Source: an uncultured Chlamydiae bacterium (lineage in GTDB: Bacteria > Chlamydiota > Chlamydiia > Chlamydiales > CALBHK01). Taken from it: a DNA stretch of 8,733 nt. A program made the position numbers and the translations under genes. The notes below the pieces were generated by a model. The model worked only from the letters and a program-made list of their open reading frames with translations, made no database searches and was not told where the DNA came from. The stretch spans positions 1 to 8,733 of the forward strand of contig CALBHK010000415.1 in assembly GCA_937894565.1 (NCBI GenBank), in the 5' to 3' direction. Shown here piece after piece: positions 1 through 5,690 of this stretch. Each line of letters begins with the position of its first letter. Position 1 is the stretch's first letter.

Positions 1-834
1 CAACGTCTTGGCAGATTGCCAATTGGTTATCGAATGTACGTTGGAAAGTCTGCCAATCAAGAAAGAAGTATATGAAAAAATAGAAGCAGTGCAATGGCGC
101 ACCATCTCTTTTGAATAAACACAATCACTATTGACAATGGCACTGGCTGCAGGTGTTAGAGAGGTAAATAACTCACTTTTAGCAGCTGCATATTCTTGCA
201 TCGTGCGGTGATAATCCAAATGGTCCTGGCTTAAATTGGTAAAAATAGCGGCATTAAAATCAAGATGGGCCACTCTTCCCTGGTCCAGGGCGTGAGATGT
301 GACCTCCATGACAGCTGCCAAACAGCCCTCGTTGATCATTTCTCGCAAAAAACGGTAATTAGAAACCACATCAGGAGTTGTATGAGTAGAATGGTAAACT
401 TTGCCTCCAATGCAATTTTCTACCGTGCCAATTAGCCCGCAAGAAATCCCCATCATTTCTAATAAATTCTTTAAATAAAATGTAGTTGTTGTTTTACCAT
501 TGGTTCCCGTAACACCTACAGTCATTAATTCACTGCTAGGATGACGGTAAAAAGTTTTGGCCAAAAGAGCTTCCGCTTCTTTAACATTGGAGACAATCAC
601 CTGAGTCATATCCTTAGCCGCAGGATTATAAAGATCGCTCACTACAGCTACCGCGCCGGAAATTCTTGCTTCGGGCAAAAAAAGAGTCCCATCAAAAGTT
701 TTACCTCGGCGAGCAATAAAGAGATGACCTGGGGAAATACTTTTTGAATTAGCGCTAACTCCTTTAATCGAGACCTCTGTGCTTCCCTCGACTCTAAGCA
801 CGGTCAAATTTTGAATCAGTTCTTTGAGTTTCAT
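1..834 (-). CDS. murE: UDP-N-acetylmuramoyl-tripeptide synthetase (MurE), 3' end cut off by window edge
   Basis: The reverse complement of 834 to 1 is open throughout and gives the first 278 residues. MurE is the cytoplasmic ATP-dependent Mur ligase that adds the third stem-peptide residue to UDP-MurNAc-L-Ala-D-Glu. In Chlamydiae this residue is meso-diaminopimelate. Visible motifs are the P-loop GTNGKTTT (110-117), TTPD (152-155), the Mg-binding MEVTSHALDQGR stretch (176-187), TNLSQDHLDYH (199-209), and YAAAKSELF, whose lysine 219 matches the carbamylated lysine of the family. MurE is usually about 480-500 aa, so the C-terminal domain with the motif that selects DAP over lysine lies outside; substrate specificity cannot be read here. 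The start is the ATG at 834-832, overlapping the ftsI stop as ATGA. No Shine-Dalgarno precedes it (the stretch is A- and C-rich), so translation probably depends on coupling to ftsI. The identity is secure; only the residue added is inferred. Confidence 0.96.
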   Translation of the reverse strand, partial: MKLKELIQNLTVLRVEGSTEVSIKGVSANSKSISPGHLFIARRGKTFDGTLFLPEARISGAVAVVSDLYNPAAKDMTQVIVSNVKEAEALLAKTFYRHPSSELMTVGVTGTNGKTTTTFYLKNLLEMMGISCGLIGTVENCIGGKVYHSTHTTPDVVSNYRFLREMINEGCLAAVMEVTSHALDQGRVAHLDFNAAIFTNLSQDHLDYHRTMQEYAAAKSELFTSLTPAASAIVNSDCVYSKEMVRHCTASIFSYTSFLIGRLSNVHSITNWQSAKTL

Positions 835-2813
835 TTTTTGGGGGTGGCTATAGGTTTTTCAGATATGTTCCATGAATCATATTTATTTTTCAACTCCTGC
901 CCCTCCTTTTTCCATGCCATTCGATCGGGATCATCCATTTTAATCCCCAAATAATGCAAAGAACGGCCTGCAATCGAACTAAACAGCGGGGCCGCGCATA
1001 CCGCCCCAAAATAGCTGCGTCCAACTCCTGGGATATATGTTTGCTCAGGTTCATCCACCACGACAAGCAGTAAGAAAACAGGATTTTCTGCAGGAGCAAA
1101 ACCAATAAAATTAGCTAAGTGTGCTTTTTCCGAATAGACTCCATTAATAATTTTATCCGCAGTCCCCGTTTTCCCTCCCGATGTGTATCCCGGGATATTC
1201 GCTCTAGTGACAGAGCCCCCGGGCTTAGTCACAAAACGTAAGGCACGAGCGACTCTTTGTCCTATTGCAGGATCTAAACGATGGAGAAAACTGTCCAGTC
1301 TTTGCGTAGAAAGATTATCTACTAATACATTACCCTCTTTATCCACCACCTGCCGAATCAATGTCGGAGTTACTTCATATCCCCCATTAATTAATAAAGC
1401 ATACGCTCTTAGCATCTGAAGCGAGTTAACCTGAATATTATGACCCATAGCCAGTGAATGTGGAGTCGGGCCCGACCACTCTAGTTTACCATTGGGATGC
1501 AGCTTTCCGGGGGTGGGCACAACGCCCCAACTCTCTCCTTTCAACTCAATTCCGGTTGGGCGTCCGAAGCCAAAAACAGTTTGCAACTGCTCTTTATACC
1601 AAGCAGCTCCCAATCTATCCACTACCTGCTGCATTAAAGTCGCCACATAGATGTTAGATGATTTTTGCGCTGCCATATCCATGTTCAAATAGCGATGAAA
1701 AGAGAGATCTTTTAAGGGTTTAGAACGATTAGGAAGTTTGCCATTCGATGTGGCTATTTTAGCTTCTGGATCAAAAAGAGGTTTTTCTCCCCTCTTTTCC
1801 AATTCCTTATTGGCGAGCAGCGCAATTGAAAGGGTAATCGCTTTCATCGTGGAACCGGGCTCCTGCGCGTCACAAACCCCCTTTACACGCGTTTCATTAA
1901 TTAAACTGGAGTCATTAAAATATTCTTTATACTTCTGCGGATTAAAAGCCGGGTACTGGGCCATAGCTAGCATGTGCCCAGTGTAGGGGTCCATCATGAA
2001 AGCCCAGCCACTCTTTGCATTGAGCTTTTCTAATCCAATAGACAGCTCTTCCTCTGCAATCGCTTGAAGATAGTGGTTGATGGTTAAAAAAACATCGGCT
2101 CCGTGCTCTGGTGGTTTAACTACCTCTCCCGTAGCTAAAGCATTACGAGGAGAGCGCATCAAACGCCTCTCTCCTTGTTTGCCTTCTAAAAAAGAACGCA
2201 TCGATAGCTCTAATCCCCCTGTAGGCAGCGCTTGATTCGTATATTCTTCTTTATATGTCTGCACAGTATGCAGAACCTGGCCTAATAAACTACCAAAAGG
2301 GTGCGATCTGCAATAATCACTGACAAAATAAATAGCGTTGCGGGGTAGATGATGCTCTTTACAAAAGGGCTCCCACCAAGAGAGAACAGCCTCTTTTTCA
2401 TTACGATTCAACCACATCGCCACTTGCCGGCAGCGGCTTTTACGATTTAAATGATCCAAAAACTTTTTTTCTTCAGATTCGCTTAAAGAGAGATGGCTTT
2501 CAAGCCCCTGTGCAAATAGATTTTTTACCTCTTCTTTAATGGACTGCGGATCAATAAAGAGATGGTATTTTTCCACATCAAAAGCTAACGGCTGCAGGTA
2601 GGGGGGGTGCCCTTTTTTCACCCAGTTATTTGCATAAAAACTACCTCTAATAAAGGGTTCTTTGATTTTAAAATAATGCTGTTTTTGAGCTACAGCTTCC
2701 CAGCGATCAAACTGCATGACCTGAATATAAAAATACTGCACAATCAAAACAGAAAATAAAATAAATAAAAATCCCGAAAGTAGAAGAATGCGGATGCGGC
2801 GTTTGTAGTTCAA
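831..2813 (-). CDS. ftsI: Penicillin-binding protein 3 / FtsI, septal peptidoglycan transpeptidase
   Basis: This 660-aa class B PBP crosslinks peptidoglycan at the division site and is a beta-lactam target. It has a short basic N-terminus, one membrane anchor (about residues 8-29), a PBP dimerisation-type region (about 45-215) and a C-terminal transpeptidase domain. The three active-site motifs are intact: STMK (321-324, catalytic Ser321), SSN (385-387) and KTGT (548-551). It is somewhat longer than E. coli FtsI, with a charged tail after about residue 630. The start is TTG at 2813-2811. A strong GGAGG lies 7 bases upstream, and the next in-frame Met (residue 33) would remove the membrane anchor, so TTG is well supported. 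TTG overlaps the TGA of the upstream ftsL-like gene as TTGA. Chlamydiae divide without FtsZ and make septal-ring peptidoglycan, so PBP3 is expected to act there. Confidence 0.96.
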   Translation of the reverse strand: MNYKRRIRILLLSGFLFILFSVLIVQYFYIQVMQFDRWEAVAQKQHYFKIKEPFIRGSFYANNWVKKGHPPYLQPLAFDVEKYHLFIDPQSIKEEVKNLFAQGLESHLSLSESEEKKFLDHLNRKSRCRQVAMWLNRNEKEAVLSWWEPFCKEHHLPRNAIYFVSDYCRSHPFGSLLGQVLHTVQTYKEEYTNQALPTGGLELSMRSFLEGKQGERRLMRSPRNALATGEVVKPPEHGADVFLTINHYLQAIAEEELSIGLEKLNAKSGWAFMMDPYTGHMLAMAQYPAFNPQKYKEYFNDSSLINETRVKGVCDAQEPGSTMKAITLSIALLANKELEKRGEKPLFDPEAKIATSNGKLPNRSKPLKDLSFHRYLNMDMAAQKSSNIYVATLMQQVVDRLGAAWYKEQLQTVFGFGRPTGIELKGESWGVVPTPGKLHPNGKLEWSGPTPHSLAMGHNIQVNSLQMLRAYALLINGGYEVTPTLIRQVVDKEGNVLVDNLSTQRLDSFLHRLDPAIGQRVARALRFVTKPGGSVTRANIPGYTSGGKTGTADKIINGVYSEKAHLANFIGFAPAENPVFLLLVVVDEPEQTYIPGVGRSYFGAVCAAPLFSSIAGRSLHYLGIKMDDPDRMAWKKEGQELKNKYDSWNISEKPIATPKK

Positions 2814-3088
2814 TACGACTCCTCCAAAATAATAATTACATCCTCGTGAGGTTCTTTAAGGTAGTTAAACCTGGGGTCTTTACGCAATTGCATGATCCTT
2901 AAGGGGTTTTCGAACTCTTCAATAGCAAATAGCAATTGGCGGTTCTCTTCTTCTAACAAGCGCAATTCCTTACGTAAAAGAGGCAGTTCTATTTGTAACT
3001 TAATTAAATCATTTTGCCTATCCACATATAAGTAAAAGCAAAGCCCCACAACAAAAATTCCTATCCAAATTTGATGCAGTAGATTCAT
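2810..3088 (-). CDS. ftsL: FtsL-like septum protein (short bitopic coiled-coil protein)
   Basis: A 92-aa bitopic membrane protein. It has a short cytoplasmic N-terminus, one transmembrane helix at about residues 7-22, then a leucine- and glutamate-rich coiled-coil stretch (about 24-60), followed by the segment ENPLRIMQLRKDPRF (60-74) and an acidic tail. FtsL proteins are of this size and topology and stabilise the FtsW/FtsI septal synthase. Primary sequence is poorly conserved in the family, so the call rests on topology, the coiled coil and position between rsmH and ftsI. A short protein of this kind occupies the same position in chlamydial genomes. The start is ATG at 3088-3086, overlapping the rsmH stop as ATGA, with a weak GGAAAAG upstream. 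The end overlaps ftsI as TTGA. The gene is certain; the FtsL label is likely but inferred. Confidence 0.8.
   Translation of the reverse strand: MNLLHQIWIGIFVVGLCFYLYVDRQNDLIKLQIELPLLRKELRLLEEENRQLLFAIEEFENPLRIMQLRKDPRFNYLKEPHEDVIIILEESY
2819..2825 (-). promoter_or_regulatory. Strong Shine-Dalgarno of ftsI
   Basis: On the minus strand this reads GGAGGAG, with GGAGG 7 bases before the TTG start of ftsI. It lies inside the last codons of the upstream ftsL-like gene. It is the best Shine-Dalgarno of the cluster and decides the unusual TTG start. Confidence 0.8.
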
Positions 3089-4011
3089 CGCTTTTCCACT
3101 GCCCTTAACTTGGCGCTGCGCGAGCGCGGATTTTCTTTCATCTCTTTTTCTGTTGCTACAATGGGCTTGCGAGTTAAAATATTAAGCGTGGGTTCTTTTT
3201 CTCCCTGTAACATTGCCGGTCCGCAGGTCTGCATTTTATCGCTTGCCTGTTGCTGAAAATATTGCTTCACAATACGATCTTCCAGGCTATGGAAGGTCAT
3301 GATAGCCAAAACGCCTCCCGGTTCTAAAAGATCCATTGCTTTAGGTAAAACAAGGGATAACGCTTCCAATTCCCTATTCACCGCAATACGCAGGGCCTGA
3401 AAAGTAAGCGTTGCCGGATGGATATTCTTTTGGAACTTTTTTGGAATAGATAAAGAAATTAAGTCTGCTAATTCTCGGCTCGATTCGAACGGTTTTTCTT
3501 CTCTTCTACTCACAATACGTCGTGCAATATGGCGAGCATGGCGCTCTTCTCCAAAGCTCCAGATGATTTTAGCTATTTCTGCCTCTGGATAACAATTGAC
3601 AATTTCTGCTGCCGTTAAGGGAGAAGAGCGATCCATACGCATATCCAGAGGGCCATCTAATTGGAAACTAAACCCCCTCTCTCCTTGATCTAGTTGCATG
3701 GAGGAGACGCCAATGTCTAACAAGATAGAACTTACCTTTTGATTTTTGACTACGCAGTCGATCTGATCAAAACGCGCATGCACAAGATCAATTTTTTCTT
3801 TCCATGGAAGTAGACGTTGTCTAGCAATAGATAGCGCGCTTTCATCCTGATCAATCCCAATAAACTTCGTAATTTCAGGATGGGACTCCAAAAGAGCATA
3901 AGCGTGACCGCCGGCACCTAAGGTGCCATCGACAACAATGCTTTGTTTGCGGTCTTGCAATAGAGCGAGCCAGGGTTCCAGAAGGACGGATTTATGGGGA
4001 GTAGAGGACAT
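3085..4011 (-). CDS. rsmH: 16S rRNA (cytosine1402-N4)-methyltransferase RsmH (MraW)
   Basis: This 308-aa protein has the usual length of the family. RsmH uses S-adenosylmethionine to methylate N4 of C1402 in 16S rRNA, in the ribosomal P site. Visible family motifs are HKSVLL (6-11), the SAM-binding VDGTLGAGGHA (27-37), GIDQD (52-56), DIGVSSMQLD (99-108), RGFSF..GPLDMRMD (112-127), GEERHARHIARRI (154-166), HPATLTFQALRIAVNREL (198-215), FHSLEDRIVKQYF and the C-terminal NPRSRSAKLR (294-303). The ATG at 4011 has AAAGG 7 bases upstream. It is the first gene of the cluster here, with a candidate promoter ending about 45 bases before the start. In many bacteria mraZ precedes it; no mraZ is present. 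The SAM-binding fold and substrate loop look complete. Confidence 0.97.
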   Translation of the reverse strand: MSSTPHKSVLLEPWLALLQDRKQSIVVDGTLGAGGHAYALLESHPEITKFIGIDQDESALSIARQRLLPWKEKIDLVHARFDQIDCVVKNQKVSSILLDIGVSSMQLDQGERGFSFQLDGPLDMRMDRSSPLTAAEIVNCYPEAEIAKIIWSFGEERHARHIARRIVSRREEKPFESSRELADLISLSIPKKFQKNIHPATLTFQALRIAVNRELEALSLVLPKAMDLLEPGGVLAIMTFHSLEDRIVKQYFQQQASDKMQTCGPAMLQGEKEPTLNILTRKPIVATEKEMKENPRSRSAKLRAVEKR

Positions 4012-4062
4012 GATGCGCCTTTTTGAATAATCTTAGATAAAACTGATAACATTTGCGGTTTG

Positions 4063-4092
4063 ATTATTTTTAAAACGACCATATTAAGTCAA
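4063..4092 (-). promoter_or_regulatory. Candidate sigma70-type promoter for the rsmH-ftsL-ftsI-murE operon
   Basis: On the minus strand, TTGACT (4092-4087) and AATAAT (4068-4063) are separated by 18 bases. Each matches 5 of 6 consensus positions. The predicted start would lie near 4056, giving a leader of about 45 bases before the rsmH ATG. It sits just downstream of two tandem dyads (4108-4132 and 4142-4166), which are placed where an upstream-binding regulator could sit. The match is by eye only. Confidence 0.6.
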
Positions 4093-4105
4093 CATCTTTA
4101 CTTTC

Positions 4106-4167
4106 TTAACCGTGCGCCAACAACGCACGGTTTGTATCATTAACCGTGCATTGACAGCGCACGGTTT
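4106..4167. repeat. Two tandem copies of a dyad repeat, AACCGTGC-N-GCACGGTT
   Basis: Copy 1 has a perfect 9-base stem (4108-4116 with 4124-4132) and a 7-base loop. Copy 2 has an 8-base stem (4142-4149 with 4159-4166) and a 9-base loop. Both units start with TTAACCGTGC and contain GCGCACGGTTT or CGCACGGTTT, and their centres are 34 bases apart. The arms are conserved while the loops differ, which suggests selection on the dyad. They could be a tandem operator upstream of the rsmH promoter, a structured transcript, or copies of a small dispersed palindromic repeat. Neither strand has a convincing following U-run, so a terminator is unlikely. Confidence 0.7.
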
Positions 4168-4171
4168 TGAT

Positions 4172-4189
4172 ATGCACCCGTGTGTGCAT
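4172..4189. repeat. Small hairpin ATGCAC-N6-GTGCAT next to the tandem dyads
   Basis: A perfect 6-base stem (4172-4177 with 4184-4189) with a 6-base loop lies 5 bases after the second tandem dyad. It shares only the GCAC/GTGC core with the other two, so it may be a diverged third copy or a coincidence. Confidence 0.4.
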
Positions 4190-4257
4190 CCTATTACCGA
4201 TCAAGTTTTTTGACTAAAATAAGAAGCTTTTCCATTGTAAATTTAATAAAATTTTCA

Positions 4258-4330
4258 ACGCGGAGACGCAGAGACACGGAGCCGCGAAGAATCTTTGGGT
4301 TAAGGAACCTAAAAATCCCTCTGCGTCCCC
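4258..4330. repeat. Degenerate 'gacgcagag' intergenic repeat with inverted arms
   Basis: GACGCAGAG at 4265-4273 is answered by CTCTGCGTC at 4319-4327, a perfect 9-base inverted match separated by 45 bases. The left arm sits in a purine-rich run of GGAGACGCAGAGACACGGAG type. Strings like this recur between genes in many unrelated bacteria and often give spurious small arginine-rich ORFs. The rest of 4190-4360 shows no gene, RNA or other site that I can support. Confidence 0.5.
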
Positions 4331-4360
4331 TTGGGGTCTGCAATCCACTGTTTTACAAAA

Positions 4361-5125
4361 TCACATTGATTTCTTTAATCTTTCCTGTTCTTCAATAAAT
4401 GGATCTTTATATGCTTCATAAACGTCTGTAATTCCATAACTAATTATCGCTACGCCTAAATAACGGCATCCGGGAAAAGGCAGAATAGCAATAATTGATC
4501 CACAGGCAATTTCTAATCCTCCGATTAATGCCTTAGTTGGAATATTTTTTAGTTGATTTTCTTCATCTTTGAACTGATTCTGCTCATCACCATGACCAGG
4601 AGGCTTAACCTTTTTATGTTTATAATAAAATCTAATCCTATCTTTAAATTTATTCATGTCATGCGAAGTACCGTCTGTATGCTGATCAAATTCAGATAGC
4701 ATCTCTTCAATATCACCAGTATGATATAATTTTTTATCTATTTTTCTCTTGAATTTAGCGATAGTGTAGGCGCAATCCTCTCCGTTGCGTAATTTCTTAA
4801 TCCCAGTCATTTTTTTAAAGATTTTGTAAACTTTTTTAGCAAACCACTTTTTTAATTTTTTACTCCATTTTTTTAAAAAACCTTTTGTTTGTGCATCTTC
4901 TAAATTATCTTCTAACTCAGAATCTATTTCGAATTGACGAAAAGTATCTTCGAATTTACCTAAAGATTCATAATCAAAAGACTCTTCCACTTTCTCAATT
5001 TCATTTTCTTCTAAAATAGTCTCCGCACAATCATCGGATGCTAGTAATACTGTTGAAAAAATAGCAATAAAAACAAATATAACACATAAACACTTATTGC
5101 GACACCAAAGAAAAGATCTCTCCAT
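4361..5125 (-). CDS. Predicted secreted protein with acidic, cationic-amphipathic and C-terminal hydrophobic regions; unknown function
   Basis: I do not recognise this 254-aa protein. It begins with a convincing signal peptide (hydrophobic core about 13-29, likely cleavage near ALLAS-like residues 28-31). Residues 31-79 are strongly acidic (about 20 Asp/Glu against 3 Lys/Arg). Residues 81-112 contain 14 Lys and no acid, with Trp, Leu, Phe and Ile every three to four residues, an ideal cationic amphipathic helix. A charged middle follows, with a Pro-Gly-His-Gly patch near 175-179. A glycine-rich hydrophobic segment (about 197-232, with LPFPGC) precedes a charged end. The ATG at 5125 has AGAGG 9 bases upstream. 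The gene overlaps the 83-aa gene by 85 bases in the -1 frame and is AT-richer than its neighbours. It could be an exported membrane-active factor or an inclusion/envelope protein. Alternatively it could be the -1 frameshift product of the upstream gene. The gene is likely real; its function is unknown. Confidence 0.72.
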   Translation of the reverse strand: MERSFLWCRNKCLCVIFVFIAIFSTVLLASDDCAETILEENEIEKVEESFDYESLGKFEDTFRQFEIDSELEDNLEDAQTKGFLKKWSKKLKKWFAKKVYKIFKKMTGIKKLRNGEDCAYTIAKFKRKIDKKLYHTGDIEEMLSEFDQHTDGTSHDMNKFKDRIRFYYKHKKVKPPGHGDEQNQFKDEENQLKNIPTKALIGGLEIACGSIIAILPFPGCRYLGVAIISYGITDVYEAYKDPFIEEQERLKKSM

Positions 5126-5292
5126 TTTTTTCTATCCTCTTTACTTAATTTAAACCCCAATGTCCCTAAAGCAGATTCTACTTTTTTGCTTAGTAGATAA
5201 CTCATAACTATGCAAACGAATATAAAAGTTATATATAAAAATGCACTCTTGTTTGTCATAGACTCCAAAAAAGCATCCCACAATTCATTCAT
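5041..5292 (-). CDS. Small protein with two membrane segments; unknown function
   Basis: This 83-aa protein is not one I recognise. It has two hydrophobic segments, about residues 17-35 and 61-79, joined by a polar, basic loop (36-59). It ends in QQYY. Size and topology are holin-like or immunity-protein-like, but nothing in the sequence proves either. The ATG at 5292 has GGAG 7 bases upstream, and a weak promoter candidate lies at 5330-5359. Its last 85 bases also encode the signal peptide of the 254-aa gene in another frame. At 5131-5125 a run of seven A encodes Lys55-Lys56. Slipping back one base there would join the first 56 residues directly to Met1 of the 254-aa protein. It may therefore be a separate gene, the 5' part of a frameshifted gene, or half of a gene split by a homopolymer error. 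Confidence 0.55.
   Translation of the reverse strand: MNELWDAFLESMTNKSAFLYITFIFVCIVMSYLLSKKVESALGTLGFKLSKEDRKKWRDLFFGVAISVYVLYLFLLLFFQQYY
5125..5131 (-). other. A7 homopolymer, possible -1 frameshift or slippage site
   Basis: On the minus strand AGA AAA AAA TGG (83-aa frame) contains seven A in a row; the last A is also the A of the ATG that starts the 254-aa gene. Re-reading one base (or one extra A in the mRNA) moves ribosomes from the first reading frame into the second exactly at that ATG, giving a joined product of about 310 aa. Runs of A are known slippery sites for both ribosomes and RNA polymerase. Confidence 0.45.
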
Positions 5293-5329
5293 TGGTTAAC
5301 TCCAATATTTTTTTGAAACAACACTCCAG

Positions 5330-5359
5330 ATGCTACAAGAGAAGCAGATGGTTCGTCAA
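5330..5359 (-). promoter_or_regulatory. Candidate promoter for the 83-aa/254-aa gene pair
   Basis: On the minus strand TTGACG (5359-5354, 5 of 6) and TAGCAT (5335-5330, 4 of 6) are separated by 18 bases. It lies between the inverted-repeat element and the 83-aa start, with a leader of about 30-35 bases. It is a weak match made by eye. Confidence 0.35.
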
Positions 5360-5377
5360 GAGATTTTGAATTAAAGT

Positions 5378-5602
5378 CTTACCACCTGACGTTTTTTAAA
5401 TATTTAATGTTATACCGAACATGATTGAAGATTTGGAGTTTTGAAAAGGAGGTTGCTCACAATTTTTATCTGGAGTAAATGACCATTGCCTTAAGGCAAG
5501 GCATGAGTGAAGATGAAAATTTTGATGCAGAATCGACGTGGTCAAAAACCAATTCTTCAATCATGTTCGGTATAAGTATTTCAAAAAACGTCAGGTGGCA
5601 AG
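5378..5602. mobile_element. MITE-like element with about 60-67 base terminal inverted repeats
   Basis: The left arm (5378-5444) and right arm (5542-5602) are inverted copies. Perfect blocks are 5382-5397 against 5583-5598 (16 bases) and 5410-5431 against 5554-5575 (22 bases), separated by unequal spacers of 12 and 7 bases. Similarity tapers inward to about 5444/5542. A 14-base perfect palindrome, TTGCCTTAAGGCAA (5486-5499), lies almost at the centre. No transposase is encoded. I see no clear target-site duplication at the ends. The form fits a non-autonomous miniature inverted-repeat element, or a long RNA hairpin. It fills most of the 398-base gap between the diverging genes at 5292 and 5691; apart from it and the two weak promoter candidates I see nothing else there. 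Confidence 0.72.
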
Positions 5603-5620
5603 GGTTAGCAAACTTCACTC

Positions 5621-5649
5621 TTGCTTCAATTAAAGAAATAAGTTAAGAT
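5621..5649 (+). promoter_or_regulatory. Weak candidate promoter for comM
   Basis: TTGCTT (5621-5626) and TAAGAT (5644-5649) are 17 bases apart, matching 3 of 6 and 4 of 6 consensus positions. It starts just outside the right arm of the inverted-repeat element and would give a leader of about 35 bases. It is the best candidate in the gap but weak. Confidence 0.3.
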
Positions 5650-5690
5650 CGTTCGACACTGAACTCTACACTCAATCCAGGATCTATTTC

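Noticed and set aside
541..1986. Plus-strand ORFs of 67-82 aa (541-747, 1183-1419, 1454-1657, 1738-1986)
   Set aside because: They are antisense shadows of murE and ftsI, whose motifs and frames are unambiguous.
4106..4167. CRISPR array
   Set aside because: Only two units, the conserved part is a dyad with a variable loop, and the spacer would be about 7 bases. No cas genes are present.
4106..4167. Rho-independent terminator of the 254-aa gene
   Set aside because: On the minus strand the hairpins are followed by AAGAAAG or ATGATAC rather than a T-run, and they lie about 200 bases beyond the stop.
4012..4360. A missing or degraded mraZ upstream of rsmH
   Set aside because: I found no residue of an MraZ-like sequence; chlamydial clusters typically start with rsmH, so absence is not a loss specific to this window.
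4180..4398. 72-aa plus-strand ORF, arginine-rich
   Set aside because: It is read through the 'gacgcagag' repeat, which commonly gives such spurious arginine-rich ORFs, and it ends inside the 254-aa gene on the other strand.
5479..5646. 55-aa plus-strand ORF starting ATG with GGAG 3 bases upstream, and an AAGGAGG at 5445-5451
   Set aside because: It lies almost wholly in the right half of the inverted-repeat element and reads through its arm. The spacing of GGAG is too short and that of AAGGAGG too long. The peptide has no recognisable feature. More likely chance coding inside a repeat.
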